Made by a program: the position numbers and the translations under genes. The notes below the pieces were generated by a model. It had not been told where the DNA came from. It made no database searches and saw only the letters and a program-made list of their open reading frames with translations. A stretch of DNA of 64,000 bases from Begonia masoniana (lineage: Eukaryota; Streptophyta; Magnoliopsida; Cucurbitales; Begoniaceae), in contig CM039506.1 in the NCBI GenBank assembly GCA_022432975.1, forward strand, positions 21,037,053 through 21,101,052, read 5' to 3'. Of the stretch, positions 1 to 12,011 are shown piece by piece. The number at the start of each line of letters is the position of its first letter. Positions within the stretch are counted from its first letter, which is position 1.

Positions 1-180
1 AATTTGGTAGTTTGAGAAACTAATAATAAAAATTTAATTAGTTTATATTTTTCATTATAATATGCATAAGGGTGAAGTGCGCTTTTTCCCCGACTAAAGT
101 GGTAATTTACAGCTGATCCTTTCCCTCTCCTCAATCTCTCTCTTTTTGTAATTACCCTTCACTCTATTCATAATGACCAG

Positions 181-713
181 GAAGAATGCGGAGGATGCAA
201 TGCAAGGTTTGAACGGAACCGTAATGGGTAAGCAGACAATCCGTCTTTCTTGGGGCCGAAGTCCGGGAAATAAGCAGGTATTTTCTGACTTCATAATATT
301 GTCTTTCTGCTCAAATTTTCAAAGAAACATGTTAATGATAGCCAGTTTTATAAAATAACCAAGGGAGAGCTTTTAGATAATCTGAATTGTTCAAAATTCA
401 ACAGCCCATATAAATGATAAATCTCTACTACACCTACCCTTTTAACCACTCTTGACCAAATGATGCATGGTAGAGAGAAAGTAGTAGAGCAGGGGGGAAC
501 AGACGAAATAGAGAGAAAATAGACAAATCGACGACTGAGAGAGACAAAAATATGAAGCCACCCAGGCAGTGGATTGAGAAAATAGGAGCACATCCGAGAA
601 TTTTAGACACAAATAAATACAAGAGATTTAGTAAATTTTATCATCTTTTCTCACTTATTTTTGACTCCATAACCTGTTGGTTTTGTCAGTGGAGATCTGA
701 AACGCGCTATTGA
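181..713 (+). pseudogene. 3' fragment of an RBP45/RBP47-type RNA-binding protein gene
   Basis: An exon at 181-277 encodes the end of an RNA-recognition motif: NAEDAMQGLNGTVMGKQ followed by IRLSWGRSPGNKQ, the RNP-proximal signature of the third RRM in plant oligouridylate/poly(A)-binding RBP45/RBP47 proteins. It is preceded by an AG acceptor (179-180) and ends in CAG|GTATTT (donor at 278). A matching acceptor at 687-689 opens an in-phase exon reading W-R-S-E-T-R-Y then TGA (711-713). Family members usually continue with a Gly/Gln/Tyr-rich tail after WR, so the short end suggests a truncated copy or an alternative last exon. Upstream exons would lie left of the window. The family identity is fairly sure; whether it is a working gene or a relic cannot be told here. 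Confidence 0.55.
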
Positions 714-1187
714 GGGGGGTGGTAGCGTGCCGGAACGAGGGAATGCTTCGACGAAATGGGATTAAAGCCTGCACGAGTACGAGTAGAGAGGAAGAACACT
801 GCGACCAAGATGTAATATTTACTCTTACCATATATAAAGTTTAGCTATCAAGATCAGGATGTTGCTGAATTTTGTGGATGGAATGGTTTTGAATTCTGCT
901 TTGTTTGGGATTTGTATTAATTACATTAGAACAATTTTGCAGTCTATATATTGGATTGGATTGAATGATGATTGTTGGAGAGGAATGATCAAATATTATT
1001 TTTTAATCCAATTAAAACTATTTATTTAACATGAAAATTCAGGTTTTACCCTTTAATATCACTGTCCGTGTTTTACTTGTTCACGTAATTAATACATTAT
1101 TTATAAAATAATTAAAATGAATTTATAACTAAAAAATAAATAAATGATATATTGTGATTTGTAAAGCCGATTTCATTTAAGTGATCT

Positions 1188-1293
1188 CCCCCTCTCTCCT
1201 TCGTTTCTCTCTCATCATCATCATTTCTCCTCCTCCAGGCTCCAGTTCTGCACTATATTCTCTCTCAAAATCTACTTTTGATCATTTGGAACA
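1188..1293 (+). promoter_or_regulatory. Core promoter and 5' leader of the DUF1645 gene
   Basis: A pyrimidine-rich stretch (1188-1240, a plant Y-patch/CT-rich leader with a short CAT repeat) is followed by a weak TATA-like ACTATATTC (1252-1260). The start codon at 1294 is in good plant context (AACAATGG). The transcription start is not determined. Confidence 0.35.
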
Positions 1294-2385
1294 ATGGAAT
1301 TGGAGGTGGTCGTTCCAGTCGACTTCAACTTCGATAGCGCTTGCTCCTCGCCGTACCTGAGCGCTCCGTCCAGCCCACAACGCTTCGGCAACTTCTTCTT
1401 TAGCGCTCCCACGAGCCCTTCCCGCACCCCCGCGTTTTACCGCAATCTGAACGATCTGGGTTTCTCTTACAGCCTTGAAGTTCCGACTGGTTCAGCCTCT
1501 GCGGCGCCGTTCCAGTGGAAGGAAAATCCCGGAGTTCCTAAGTTCAGAGAAGGATCTGGCAATCATAGCGGATGCGATGAAGATTTTGAGTTCAACTTCA
1601 GCGGGCAGTTGGATAGACATTCTTTGTCGGCCGATGAGCTTTTCGACGGCGGAAAGATTAAGCCTCTGAAGCCGCCGCCTTGCTTGCAAACGAATGATTT
1701 AGTTTTTTCCTCTTCTTCGCCTTCTCCGAGAACGCCTAGATCAAAGATTTCTCATCGGAAAACAATCGCCGAAGAGCCACTCGATCCATTTGAAGAAGCT
1801 CTGAAAAAGACGCTAAAAAATGGCGGACAAGAAGAGCAAACGAGAGGAAGAGAGAGAAATCAAAATCCAAAATCAAACCCAAACCCATCGAAATTTATCC
1901 ATAAAGGAAGTAGATCTCTCTCTCCTTTAAGAGTTTCCCAAATCATGCTGGAGGAAGAAGATGACTCATCTTCAAAGAAAAGATCTTCTCTATCGTCGTC
2001 GATCTTGTCCTCAATTTCATTGTCGAAAGGATACAGAAAATGGCGGCTAAAAGACTTTCTTCTCTTCCGCAGCGCATCAGAGGGGCGTGCGACGGAGAAA
2101 GACAAGCTCAGAAAATACGAATCGCTGTCGAAGAAGTCTCCAATGGATGAAGTGAAGAACTCAAGTTTTCGTTCCACCGACAACGAGGGTTCAGTTTCAA
2201 GCTCGAGAAGATCAGGAGGACGAGTTTCAGCTCACGAATTGCACTACACAGCGAAGAGAGCAATTGCAGAGGAGATGAAAAAGAAGACATTTTTGCCATA
2301 CAAGCAAGGTCTTATAGGTTGCTTGGGGTTTAACCCCAGCATGAATCATATTTCGACGAGTATTGGGTCTTTGACACGTGGATGA
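1294..2385 (+). CDS. DUF1645 family protein (plant-specific, PF07816-type)
   Basis: This intact single-exon reading frame of 363 aa has no intron signals. The N-terminus has the two conserved Ser/Pro blocks of the family, SPYLSAPSSPQRFGNFFF and SAPTSPSRTPAFY (about residues 19-50). The middle has an acidic-aromatic segment (EEPLDPFEEALKK, near 160) and a phospho-rich basic/serine region. The C-terminal half has the diagnostic WRLKDFLLFRSASEGR (about 250-265). Codon choice is clearly protein-like against AT-rich flanks. The protein has no signal peptide or membrane segment and is predicted to be largely disordered. Some family members in grasses are reported to affect grain size and stress tolerance; the biochemical role is unknown. 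The first ATG was chosen because of its context and because the family motif starts 18 residues later. Confidence 0.88.
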   Translation: MELEVVVPVDFNFDSACSSPYLSAPSSPQRFGNFFFSAPTSPSRTPAFYRNLNDLGFSYSLEVPTGSASAAPFQWKENPGVPKFREGSGNHSGCDEDFEFNFSGQLDRHSLSADELFDGGKIKPLKPPPCLQTNDLVFSSSSPSPRTPRSKISHRKTIAEEPLDPFEEALKKTLKNGGQEEQTRGRERNQNPKSNPNPSKFIHKGSRSLSPLRVSQIMLEEEDDSSSKKRSSLSSSILSSISLSKGYRKWRLKDFLLFRSASEGRATEKDKLRKYESLSKKSPMDEVKNSSFRSTDNEGSVSSSRRSGGRVSAHELHYTAKRAIAEEMKKKTFLPYKQGLIGCLGFNPSMNHISTSIGSLTRG

Positions 2386-5014
2386 TCCAGCTTTCTCAAT
2401 CCACTTCCAAATTTCTCGCTATTTATTCTATAATTTTATGTTCTTTGGCATAATTTTTATGTATAATCTGTAAGTTAAATATCATAACCAAAAAAGACTA
2501 AATTGTATGATATCCAATCTTCTATGTTCTTTTGAAGTTTTGATCCCTATTCTTCTTACACATGGTTGACTGAGAATGCACAAGCTTGACATAAGCATAA
2601 GTATTGGGTTCTAGAAATACAGCTTTTCCATAAACACAGAGAATCCAATGAAATTAGCCTAAATCCAACATCAAATGTTTGAAAAAACCTTACTCCAATT
2701 ACAGATATTGAAACAATGGGCAGTGAATGATGGCAGAACATGGGCATGGCAATAAAAAGAAGGGCAGGCAGTCTTCATCGCAATCATGAGCCGAAAGAAT
2801 AACCAAGAAACAATTTACAAAGGTTAGAAAAAGTTAAACGTATTTTTGGATTTCAAAAAAGTCTCCGATCACGTTAATGACGGAAGGAATTGGAAGTTAT
2901 CTTGTACAAAAAGTTCCCAACAAAAAGCCAGAAAATAAAAAATTTGTACTGCAACTAAGCAACAGGAGTTACAGTGCTGTTTCTCAAGAAAGCAAATGAC
3001 GTAGAAGTGACTGCGGTCTGCAGATTGATTGGAGAAAAGCCAAATATTGCTGATAAATGATGATCTTCGAGACAGCTTCTTCCAACCTTTCAACCTCTTC
3101 CAACGCCTCGAGGCTTCTGGCTAGACTCAGCTGAGTTCTTTCTCCAACTGTAACATCCTTTTACTGTCATAAGTTTGGATATACTCAAATCTTATATATA
3201 TTAATTGGGCCTACTTGAGCAAGACCATCTCTACTTGAGCAAGACCATCCAAGATTTTATTAGTCTAATAAATATTAGTAAGGTGTACAATTTTATATTT
3301 TTTAGAGTGTAAAAATTGAATACTTTATAAATAAATTTTTACATAATATAACGTGTTTTAAATTAATTTTAATAATAAAATATGTGTGAACTTTGGTCCA
3401 AAATGAATTTGTGAACTTTAATCCAAAATGAATAACGTTGTACTGAGAATATTGAATGACTCACGTCAATTTACCTATACTAGAGACTTGGTAACGGTGG
3501 TGACGTGGCTTTTAGAGTTAGAGGTCTAACAAAACATTAAATAAGGTGAGACCCACTTCATTTATAATCAAATGCAAGACAACTAAGCAATGGGACACCC
3601 TTTTAGGACCTGTTGGCATTGAGGAGAAAGTATAAAGCTTCTCTCTTTAATAAGATTTTTCTTTTGATATTTTCTGAACACTTTTCCCCTTTTTCTCGTT
3701 TCTTTAATTGCAAAAAACCAGCTACCATGCACGCACGCATGCAATGCAGATAGCAGATTCAAAGAAACTTCACTCTCTAGAGCTCTATTCCTTCCTGCCA
3801 ACAAGAACAAAATATTGGTTGCTTTGTGTCAAAATTCATACAAATTTTTCTAAAGTCTTGCTCCTGAATACATCTTATTTGTTTAGGATAAGAACTCTAC
3901 TTGATTTGTGTTGTTCGCTTTGACTTTTTTTCAATGATGTCAAATCATATAATTCTTTTATTATTAGTTATAGGATAAGAATTTAAATCACAACCATCAA
4001 TATTTAAAATATTCAAGACAACAAAAACCACAAATACACTGAAGCTTTTAAACTCCAAGCAATCTCTCCCGTAGACTGACTTAGTTTAAAATTTCTCTTG
4101 TTACACATACAATTTTCTAATCTTTAATATTCTTATCTTATTCTATTTATACTTCCTTATTTACTAAGTTCCCTTAACTTCCACTAATTTCTATTAACAT
4201 CTCTCCCCGGTATACAACCTCTTATTAACTCCCACTAATTTCTTATAAATCTTATTATTACTTCCATCTTAAAGAAACACCTTGTTCTCAATATCTATGT
4301 GAAAGGAGCCGAAATCCATATAATAATCGCAAGAAATAAATATATTGCAATGGATTACATCTAAAGAAGTATTGTGCAAGAAACTAAATATACAACACCC
4401 AATATAAATTATACAAACCTAGAACGAGAAAAAGAAAATGAAGAAAATAAAATAAACCCTTAAAGGAGGGGAAGCAGAAGGCAAAAGGAGAACTCTACAA
4501 AATTAGCTACTCTCAGAAAATAAGATCAATTGAGTGAGTTGACCAAACTTGATAAAGATCTTATCAGCATATTCACTGCATGAGAAGTCTAATTTTATTT
4601 ATTAGTTGAAAATAAGAGATGATAAATGTCTGCCTTCGTAGATTTATATTTAAAAATTATTATAATTTTTAAATAAGTTTCATAAACTATCAGTGAGACA
4701 AATATAAAAAACAGTGCTAATATTATATTGTAGCTATTCGAGAAAACATTGTCACCTTTGTCAGTGAAAAGATGTCAACTCATGGACCTTACATATAGGT
4801 GCTCAGAGGTATGCAAGAAAGATAAGCAAACTGTGGGGAGTTGAGATGTAAGCAAACACTTTGGCCATGATTTACACTCCATAAGTTCCAATATATATAT
4901 CATGTAACAGGTAAACACATTTTTCCTCAATAGAAGATGCACATCAAATAAATAACTTAGACGATTAGCCTAATATGATAGAAAACTAAGTCCAAAAAAT
5001 AAACGTATGAAACT
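2386..5014. other. AT-rich intergenic DNA, no gene seen
   Basis: No frame resembles a known protein. The only structure noted is a 20-bp direct tandem duplication (CTACTTGAGCAAGACCATCT) at 3211-3250. AATGT at 5015-5019 is the left target-site duplication of the element that starts at 5020. Confidence 0.6.
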
Positions 5015-5591
5015 AATGTTGTAACACCTCAATTTAAAAATCTCCAATTTGAAACCCTAATTTTGAAAACCCTAAAATTTTCCTCAAATTGACTTGAAAA
5101 TCGAGCGTTAAATCATAATTTAACATTAATTGAAAACTTGAATTTCGCAAAAGCTTTGTAATAAACTTGTTAAAATCTTGAAAACATCGCATATTTAAAA
5201 TTATTTATGAGACTTTGTTAAATGATAAAAATTCAACATAATTATTCAAAATCTTAAATTAGAATAAAATTTTAAATATTGTTTGAAAAACTAAAGCATA
5301 CTAATTTAAATCATTTTCCTCAAACTCAACAATATCATATTCTTCTATATGCTCGCTTACAACTGGAGGGTTCTCAATCACAGCTAGTTCTTCCTCAGAT
5401 AAAAATTCACCTACATCACAAATTAAAACTATGAGATAACTCAGTAAGCGAAAATATGTGCAAGCTACAAAACTTTTACTTTTACTTTTACCAAATCCTC
5501 TTAACTGTTACATACTGGTTGAAAAACTCAACCTTCTTTTAAGACATAGTCATCTCATTGTCGTTCAGGCTTGGTCATCTTTACTTTTACT

Positions 5592-6564
5592 ACTTTTACT
5601 TTTACTTTTACTTTTACTTTTACTTTTACTTTTACTTTTACTTTTACTTTTACTTTTACTTTTACTTTTACTTTTACTTTTACTTTTACTTTTACTTTTA
5701 CTTTTACTTTTACTTTTACTTTTACTTTTACTTTTACTTTTACTTTTACTTTTACTTTTACTTTTACTTTTACTTTTACTTTTACTTTTACTTTTACTTT
5801 TACTTTTACTTTTACTTTTACTTTTACTTTTACTTTTACTTTTACTTTTACTTTTACTTTTACTTTTACTTTTACTTTTACTTTTACTTTTACTTTTACT
5901 TTTACTTTTACTTTTACTTTTACTTTTACTTTTACTTTTACTTTTACTTTTACTTTTACTTTTACTTTTACTTTTACTTTTACTTTTACTTTTACTTTTA
6001 CTTTTACTTTTACTTTTACTTTTACTTTTACTTTTACTTTTACTTTTACTTTTACTTTTACTTTTACTTTTACTTTTACTTTTACTTTTACTTTTACTTT
6101 TACTTTTACTTTTACTTTTACTTTTACTTTTACTTTTACTTTTACTTTTACTTTTACTTTTACTTTTACTTTTACTTTTACTTTTACTTTTACTTTTACT
6201 TTTACTTTTACTTTTACTTTTACTTTTACTTTTACTTTTACTTTTACTTTTACTTTTACTTTTACTTTTACTTTTACTTTTACTTTTACTTTTACTTTTA
6301 CTTTTACTTTTACTTTTACTTTTACTTTTACTTTTACTTTTACTTTTACTTTTACTTTTACTTTTACTTTTACTTTTACTTTTACTTTTACTTTTACTTT
6401 TACTTTTACTTTTACTTTTACTTTTACTTTTACTTTTACTTTTACTTTTACTTTTACTTTTACTTTTACTTTTACTTTTACTTTTACTTTTACTTTTACT
6501 TTTACTTTTACTTTTACTTTTACTTTTACTTTTACTTTTACTTTTACTTTTACTTTTACTTTTA
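5592..6564. repeat. (CTTTTA)n microsatellite, about 162 perfect copies
   Basis: This is an uninterrupted hexanucleotide array of roughly 970 bp. The same site in the partner LTR (near 23592-23610) has three copies. It translates as poly-Leu, Phe-Tyr or Thr-Phe repeats in the three forward frames, which are artefacts and not genes. It is not a plant telomere repeat. Confidence 0.97.
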
Positions 6565-7792
6565 ACGATCAGCTCATCATCTCACTGTCGTTCAGACTTT
6601 TGCTATCACGTCAGTACATATGTTCAACCTCACCATCTCACTGTCGTTCAGGCTTTTGCTGTAACGCCCCGAACCCGCCCTGGGTCCGGTGCGTCACGTT
6701 GCAAACAAATCCCGTGTTTAAATTGACGTTTAAAATAATTTTCGTAAAATATTCGGCTCGGTTTTGTAAAATTCCCGGCTCGATGTTCGGGTTTTTCGAA
6801 CCTTCAATTTTTCTTGGAACACGTGTCTAAAATATGTTAAAATACGTTGAAAAAATGTCGGGTCAAAACATGTTGGAAATCGGGAGAAATAAAAAAAAAC
6901 TAAATTTTGCACCCAAAAAGGGTGCTGGGCGCGCGCTGGGCGCCAGGCGCGCCCAGGCCGCGCCGCGCGCGCGCTGCGCGCGCGCTATGCGCGCCGCACG
7001 CGCGCGTGCGTCCGCGCGTTGGGGCGCACCAGCGCCCCCACTTCTATTTGCCACGACCGATCGTGGCTAAATGCCTGATCGGTCGGGCCTCCTCGGGTTT
7101 TCTTCACCCAGAAATTTCCCGACCACTACCGGTCGTGCCCCGGGCCCGACCGATCGGGCCCGCTCGGGTTTTTCATCACCAAAAACACCGTAAAATGCCC
7201 TTTTTAACCTTTTTCCACCTCCCTACACATTTTAACATTTTTCTACATCCCCGACACCTCCAAAAATTCTGAAAATTTAAACATACCTTCCCGACCCCTA
7301 AATCTTCGAGTCCCGTAAAAATCTCGGAAAACCGACTTAAAACGAATAAATACAAAAATAGCGAACACAACCTGACGTTAGTTACTTTAAAATCAAAACG
7401 GGCAATATAACGCCTAAAACTTTAAATTCCCAAAACCTGAAATAAATCCCAGAAAACACACAGCTTCCATCACGAACAACTATACTCACTATCCATCTCC
7501 AAATCAACTCGTAAACCCGGTAACATACATACGGAAATATTTACGAACACAATTTACCACAACTTAATAAAGTTTTCCTAACTCCCACAAAACCACATTT
7601 CCACACACCAACAATTCATACCAAAATACTTACAAATTAGACTATCCATGTCAAACATTCACCTCCCACTACCCGAGACATCCAGTGGTCAAAACGCCCC
7701 GACAATAGCCTGCACCGGCGGGCTCCGTACTCCTCCGACTGCAGCCTAATCCTCGGTAGTCACGTCTACCTCACCTGTAAACAAATCGTCAC

Positions 7793-8554
7793 CTACACCA
7801 CAGAACGCACCAAAAAGGTAAGCCTAACGCTTAGCAAGTAGGGAAATAATGCAGAACCACACACTAAATGCTCGACTCAACCCTAACATGCAGTTTCTAC
7901 TCACTCTGTTGCTTTCTTTTCATTTCGGTTGCATTTATCTTTCACTTCCAGGTGAATCAAGTAGGCACATGCCCCCATACAGTCCAGGACGGCCACGCCT
8001 TGACCCACGGAGCTAGACCGGAGGCACACGTCCCAACACAGTCCAAGACGGCCAACCGAATCTCCTCCAATCGATCGTAGAATCCTCATCGCGCACTTCA
8101 AGCACGAGTGCACTTCAAGCACGAACCTCATTGTGCACTTCAAGCACGGGTGCACTTCAAGCACCAACCCCATTGTGCACTTCAAGCACGAACAGGTTGA
8201 GGTCGAGAAATTCATACTCACGACTCATTACGTACATTAGAATCCCCCAATCGATCGTAGAATCCCCGTCGTGCACTTCAAGCACGAGTGCACTTCAAGC
8301 ACAAACCCCATTGTGCACTTCAAGCACGAATAGGTCGAGGAATTCATACTCACGACCACGTTGCAAATCTTTTCTTATCTTTCATTTCATTCATACCACT
8401 CAAGGATGCAAAACACGTAATTTCGTAGTTTAGAAAACCATGATGCGCGTGACACACGATGCATGACACAAAGCAAAACATAGCAACAATCAAACAATCC
8501 CTACCGTTCTATGGTGTAGGCGCGAAGGCAACAAACACGCACTCCACTACTTAC
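7793..8554 (-). other. Putative LTR intron with paired ends (copy in 6660-9710)
   Basis: In sense, the donor is CAG|GTAAGTAG (8554 downward). A branch-like CTTGCTAAGC lies near the end and the acceptor is GGTGTAG|GTGAC. The arm CCTACACCATAGAAC (complement of 8506-8520) pairs with GTTCTGTGGTGTAGG (complement of 7792-7806). Fourteen of fifteen pairs are Watson-Crick and one is G-U. Splicing is inferred from signals only. Confidence 0.5.
8088..8332. repeat. Minisatellite of GTGCACTTCAAGCAC-type units
   Basis: About eight units of 16-18 bp containing GTGCACTTCAAGCAC occur in two clusters. The two clusters are also parts of a larger duplication that begins with CAATCGATCGTAGAATCC (about 8065 and 8241). 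Each unit can fold with a GTGC/GCAC stem. Confidence 0.8.
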
Positions 8555-10973
8555 CTGGTTGCTGCTCGATACTTCCTCGTTCACACCGTCCAACAAAATC
8601 AAATGTTCGATCACCTAACAAATAACGACAATTCACTTAGTAACAACCTAAATAAATTGTAAGGGTTTTCTTTTTCTAACTAAACTAATCACACATTTCA
8701 ACCTAAACTCACAACTTAACTCCAAACCCGATTTTACACCAAAATTGACCGTCCAACTTCAAACAGTCGTAACTCTCTCGTTTTTCAACGGATTTCGACG
8801 TGCCACCCCATTTCGGAAACCTCTACACGTCTACTATCCATTGAAACACCCAAAATAACCAAACAAACACATTAGCTAACTCAAAAATCCAGCCAACAGA
8901 ATCGGGTATGTAGGTGTTCTTCAACCATTTTTGTGGAACACTTCACCAATCTTCAATCTAACCCTCAAATCTACTTAAACTAAGTCATCCAACAACCAAA
9001 ACATCAAAATAGGGAAGAAATCTAACATTTCAACTCAAATTTCGGAGGGCACACTTAGGGTTTTCCAAACCCTAAGCAACTTCACTCAAAACCCACCAAA
9101 AACCCTTAAAAACTAACCCTAACCAACATTAAACTAAAACCCACTAAATTTTACCTTAAAATCACCTTGAAAACCTTGATGGAGGGAAGCTTGGAAGAGC
9201 TTCAATGGCAGCCAAGGGAATCGTGGAGAGCAAGGGGAGAAGATGACAAACCTTGCTAAATTTTGTCTTTTTAACCTAAAGATTTTTCCACTTTTTCTTT
9301 CCCTCCACAATTTTCTTTAAAATTATAAATGAACCACATTCTTCTTTCCACTTTTTCCATCCAACGTGGCTGCCATCATTCCCCCATTTCCATTTAATTT
9401 TCCACATAATTAATTGACCTCCCATTGGTTATTTAAGAGTTGACTTTTCAACTATTCTATCTCTTTTCTTCTCTTGACTTTCCAACGTGAGTGAACCTTT
9501 ACTTTCCCCCATTTTAGTCATTTATTTCCTTAAAAAAAACATTGCCATTAGTTGTTAAGTCCTTTGACTTTTCAACTCACTTAGCTTTGAATTTTCAACC
9601 CTCTTTCTTCTCTTTACTTTTAACCCCTTCAATCCCTTCAACAATAAACTCTTATACAATTCTAACCTAGGCTAGGCTATTCACATGGTAGGAAATTCTG
9701 GTGTGTTACATTTGCTATCACATTTTTCGTCAATTTCATCATTTTCATACATATGCAATTGTCCTATCCATTTTATCTTTTAAACAATTCTTTGTTGATA
9801 TTCTAACATATATGCCCAACCATTGAAAACGTGTGATAAAATAAAACAATAATAAGGAAAATAATATTTATCATGTGATGTAGGGCCGTAGTCAAAACAT
9901 TGTATTTACACTTACTTGGATTCCGAGCAATAAATGTATATGGGGATATTCCAAAAATTCCAAAATAATATCCTGCTCAAATAAAATATTTGGTATTAAA
10001 ATCCTACTCAATAAATCCAATTTCAAAGTAAATTGAGCAGAATTTCCTTACGTTGTGTTATTAGGTCGGATCAGATCGGTTGGATCGATTTGGATTGAAT
10101 CGGACGGTTCCAAAATCTTTCATGCCTAATTCGAATACTAATATTAAAATCCCACTTAAATTATTCCAACTTTAGAAGAATTTGGACGGAAATTTCTTAC
10201 CGGTTAAATCTTGGATCGGTCCGATTTGATTAGGGTAGAAATTTGGTTTGGGTCCGGTTCGGGTGAATAGTGCCAGGTCGCGTCGGGTGAACAGTGCCGG
10301 TTCGATTCGGGTCGAGTCAGTTTGGTTCACTGCTGGTTCAGTTTGAGTTGGGTTATCCTAAGTGAACCGGTTCAGTTTTTCCTTAAAACTGAACCACTTC
10401 TTCTTATTCATGTTTTCTGCTGAGAGAAAGAGAGTGTATCAAAGAAAGAGGGAGAGCTCGATAGAGGGAAATGGAGCGAGAGAGGAGGGACTTACTTTGA
10501 TGGGTCGTCGACGGAGGTCAAGGAAGCTTCGCCGGAGAGCTCGTCTCTCAACCAGAGGTATTCGTCGGAGCTCTGCTAGGTTGGAGCTCGACTGAGCAAT
10601 GGTCGGAGACTGAGGATCAAGGTAAGTCCTCTGACTGGAAGCTCGAGAGGGAGAGATGTGGGGCGATTTCTCCATCACCCGAGCCCCTCTATTTATAGGG
10701 GAGGTTCGCCATCAACCTCCTCCCCAAAATCCGAGATCCACTCGGATTTTCTGCTGAAAAATTTGGTCTCAACTCGGATTTTCAGAGATGCTCACTGTTG
10801 GAAATCTGAACTTCCTCTGAATATGGACGATTTTCAGACTAGGTTCGTCTGATTACTTAATCAAATGATATCAATGTGAATCTTATGGATTTTAGGAAAT
10901 AAAATCTTAGATTAGGTTTTTGATTTTTGAATTGATTTAGGAATTTCAATTTTTTTAATTCCTAACTGTTACA

Positions 10974-12011
10974 ATCTCCTCTCCTTAAAAGAAATTTCGT
11001 CCTCGAAATTTAAATTATTACTTGATTAGCTCTAGATAGGTCTTTTTCATATTTTCTTCTCTGTCTAAAATTGCTTCTTTAATGCTTCGATTTCTCAAAA
11101 ACACTCTGACAAACGAGACCGTATTATTCCTTAATTCTCTTTTTTCTGAATATAGAATTTGAATTAGCATTTCTTCATATGGTATGTCGAGATTGATTGT
11201 AAGGTTTAGAGATCTCATAGATTTAATAACGCTTAAGTCCGTCCAATCCTTATGTTATTCTCAAGTTTTTAGGATAGAGCTTATTATGCTTTCGCTGTGC
11301 TACTCTGATATATAAATGTATTTGTCTATTCCTAAATATTTTTATCCATATACTTAAACTTTCCTTAATTTGTCAAGAATTAATTTTAACGGCTATCTAT
11401 CGTTAAACCTGTATAACTATATTAATGTTAATATAATAGTTGCAATTCTTAAATATTCATTGTCCTTCAATCTTACTATTGACCAAATGTTCAATTTCTT
11501 CAATAAAATCTAACATTCATGTTTTTCTTTAGCTGTAATTATTCTAATCTCTGTACTAAATGTAAATTTCATCCTTAAAATCCTCGAAATTGTGTTTTTC
11601 TTTTACTCGTCTATATCCTCAAAAATTTAATAGTTTATCAATAAAATATAAACTCTAAATTTCCCTCGAGTAATGATTGTTCTAAATTGAATATACATAA
11701 ATGTCATACATATATACCTCAATATCATTTTGATCAACTACAACATCAAAATATCTTCAAAATAAAAGTCTAAACTCCAGAATTCCTCTAACAATGTTTA
11801 TTTAAATTAAATACCTAAATATCAATTTCATATTTGATACTTCAACTATGTCTTCAATCAGTTATATTCTCAAAATCTAATTATTCACAACAATCAATCT
11901 ATGCTTACCGAAATAATGATCTCTATATAAATCCTCGAGTCTATTCCAATCAACTACATCCTCAAAATTTAAATTCTTATTTAAATATATTGATTTTATT
12001 TTGATGTAGTT
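10974..12011 (-). other. Polypurine tract and non-coding internal segment of the 24-kb element
   Basis: Minus-strand AAGGAGAGGAGAT at 10974-10986 abuts the 3' LTR. It is preceded in sense by AAATTTCGAGGACGAAATTT, the segment that codes for the end of pol in Tekay elements (compare 56875-56910). Beyond that the DNA is AT-rich, with degenerate CCTCAAAATTTAA / TTGATCAACTACA motifs every 80-130 bp. No reading frame is recognisable. Confidence 0.65.

Larger units (their letters stand above)
6660..9710 (-). mobile_element. Solo LTR, Del/Tekay-like, TSD TTTGC
   Basis: Ends are TGTAACGCCCC...GTGTGTTACA, with perfect TSD TTTGC at 6655-6659 and 9711-9715. On removal, the surrounding LTR matches 23690-23715 of the sister LTR. 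Sense is minus, by comparison with the Tekay LTR at 54256-56874. Landmarks in sense order are: donor-like site of a leader intron near 9170-9185; mini-exon ending CCAG|GTAAGTAG (donor GT at 8553-8554); minisatellite (8088-8332); acceptor GGTGTAG|GTGACG (about 7792); a GC/CG-rich palindrome block (6915-7180); 3' end at 6660. The 3' quarter is unusually CpG-rich for an AT-rich neighbourhood. There is no internal coding region. Confidence 0.9.
5020..10973 (-). repeat. 3' LTR of the 24-kb element, carrying one solo LTR and a giant microsatellite
   Basis: It aligns along its length with 23035-29013. Shared blocks include the CCATCTCACTGTCGTTCAGG repeats, the ATGTAGGGCCGTAGTCAAAA region, and a GGTTCGGGT-rich stretch (10250-10350). 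A foreign solo LTR (6660-9710) interrupts it. A CTTTTA repeat is expanded to about 970 bp, against only about three units in the other LTR. Confidence 0.88.

Noticed and set aside
5592..6564. Interstitial telomere repeat
   Set aside because: The unit is CTTTTA, not TTTAGGG or a known variant, and it expanded inside an LTR.
5458..6830. Long open frames of poly-Leu, Phe-Tyr or Thr-Phe repeats
   Set aside because: They are translations of the CTTTTA microsatellite; flanks are LTR sequence with no gene signals.
10362..10852. Arg-rich gene near the LTR GA-rich leader
   Set aside because: The same sequence is present in the partner LTR (28499-28900) with frame-breaking differences.
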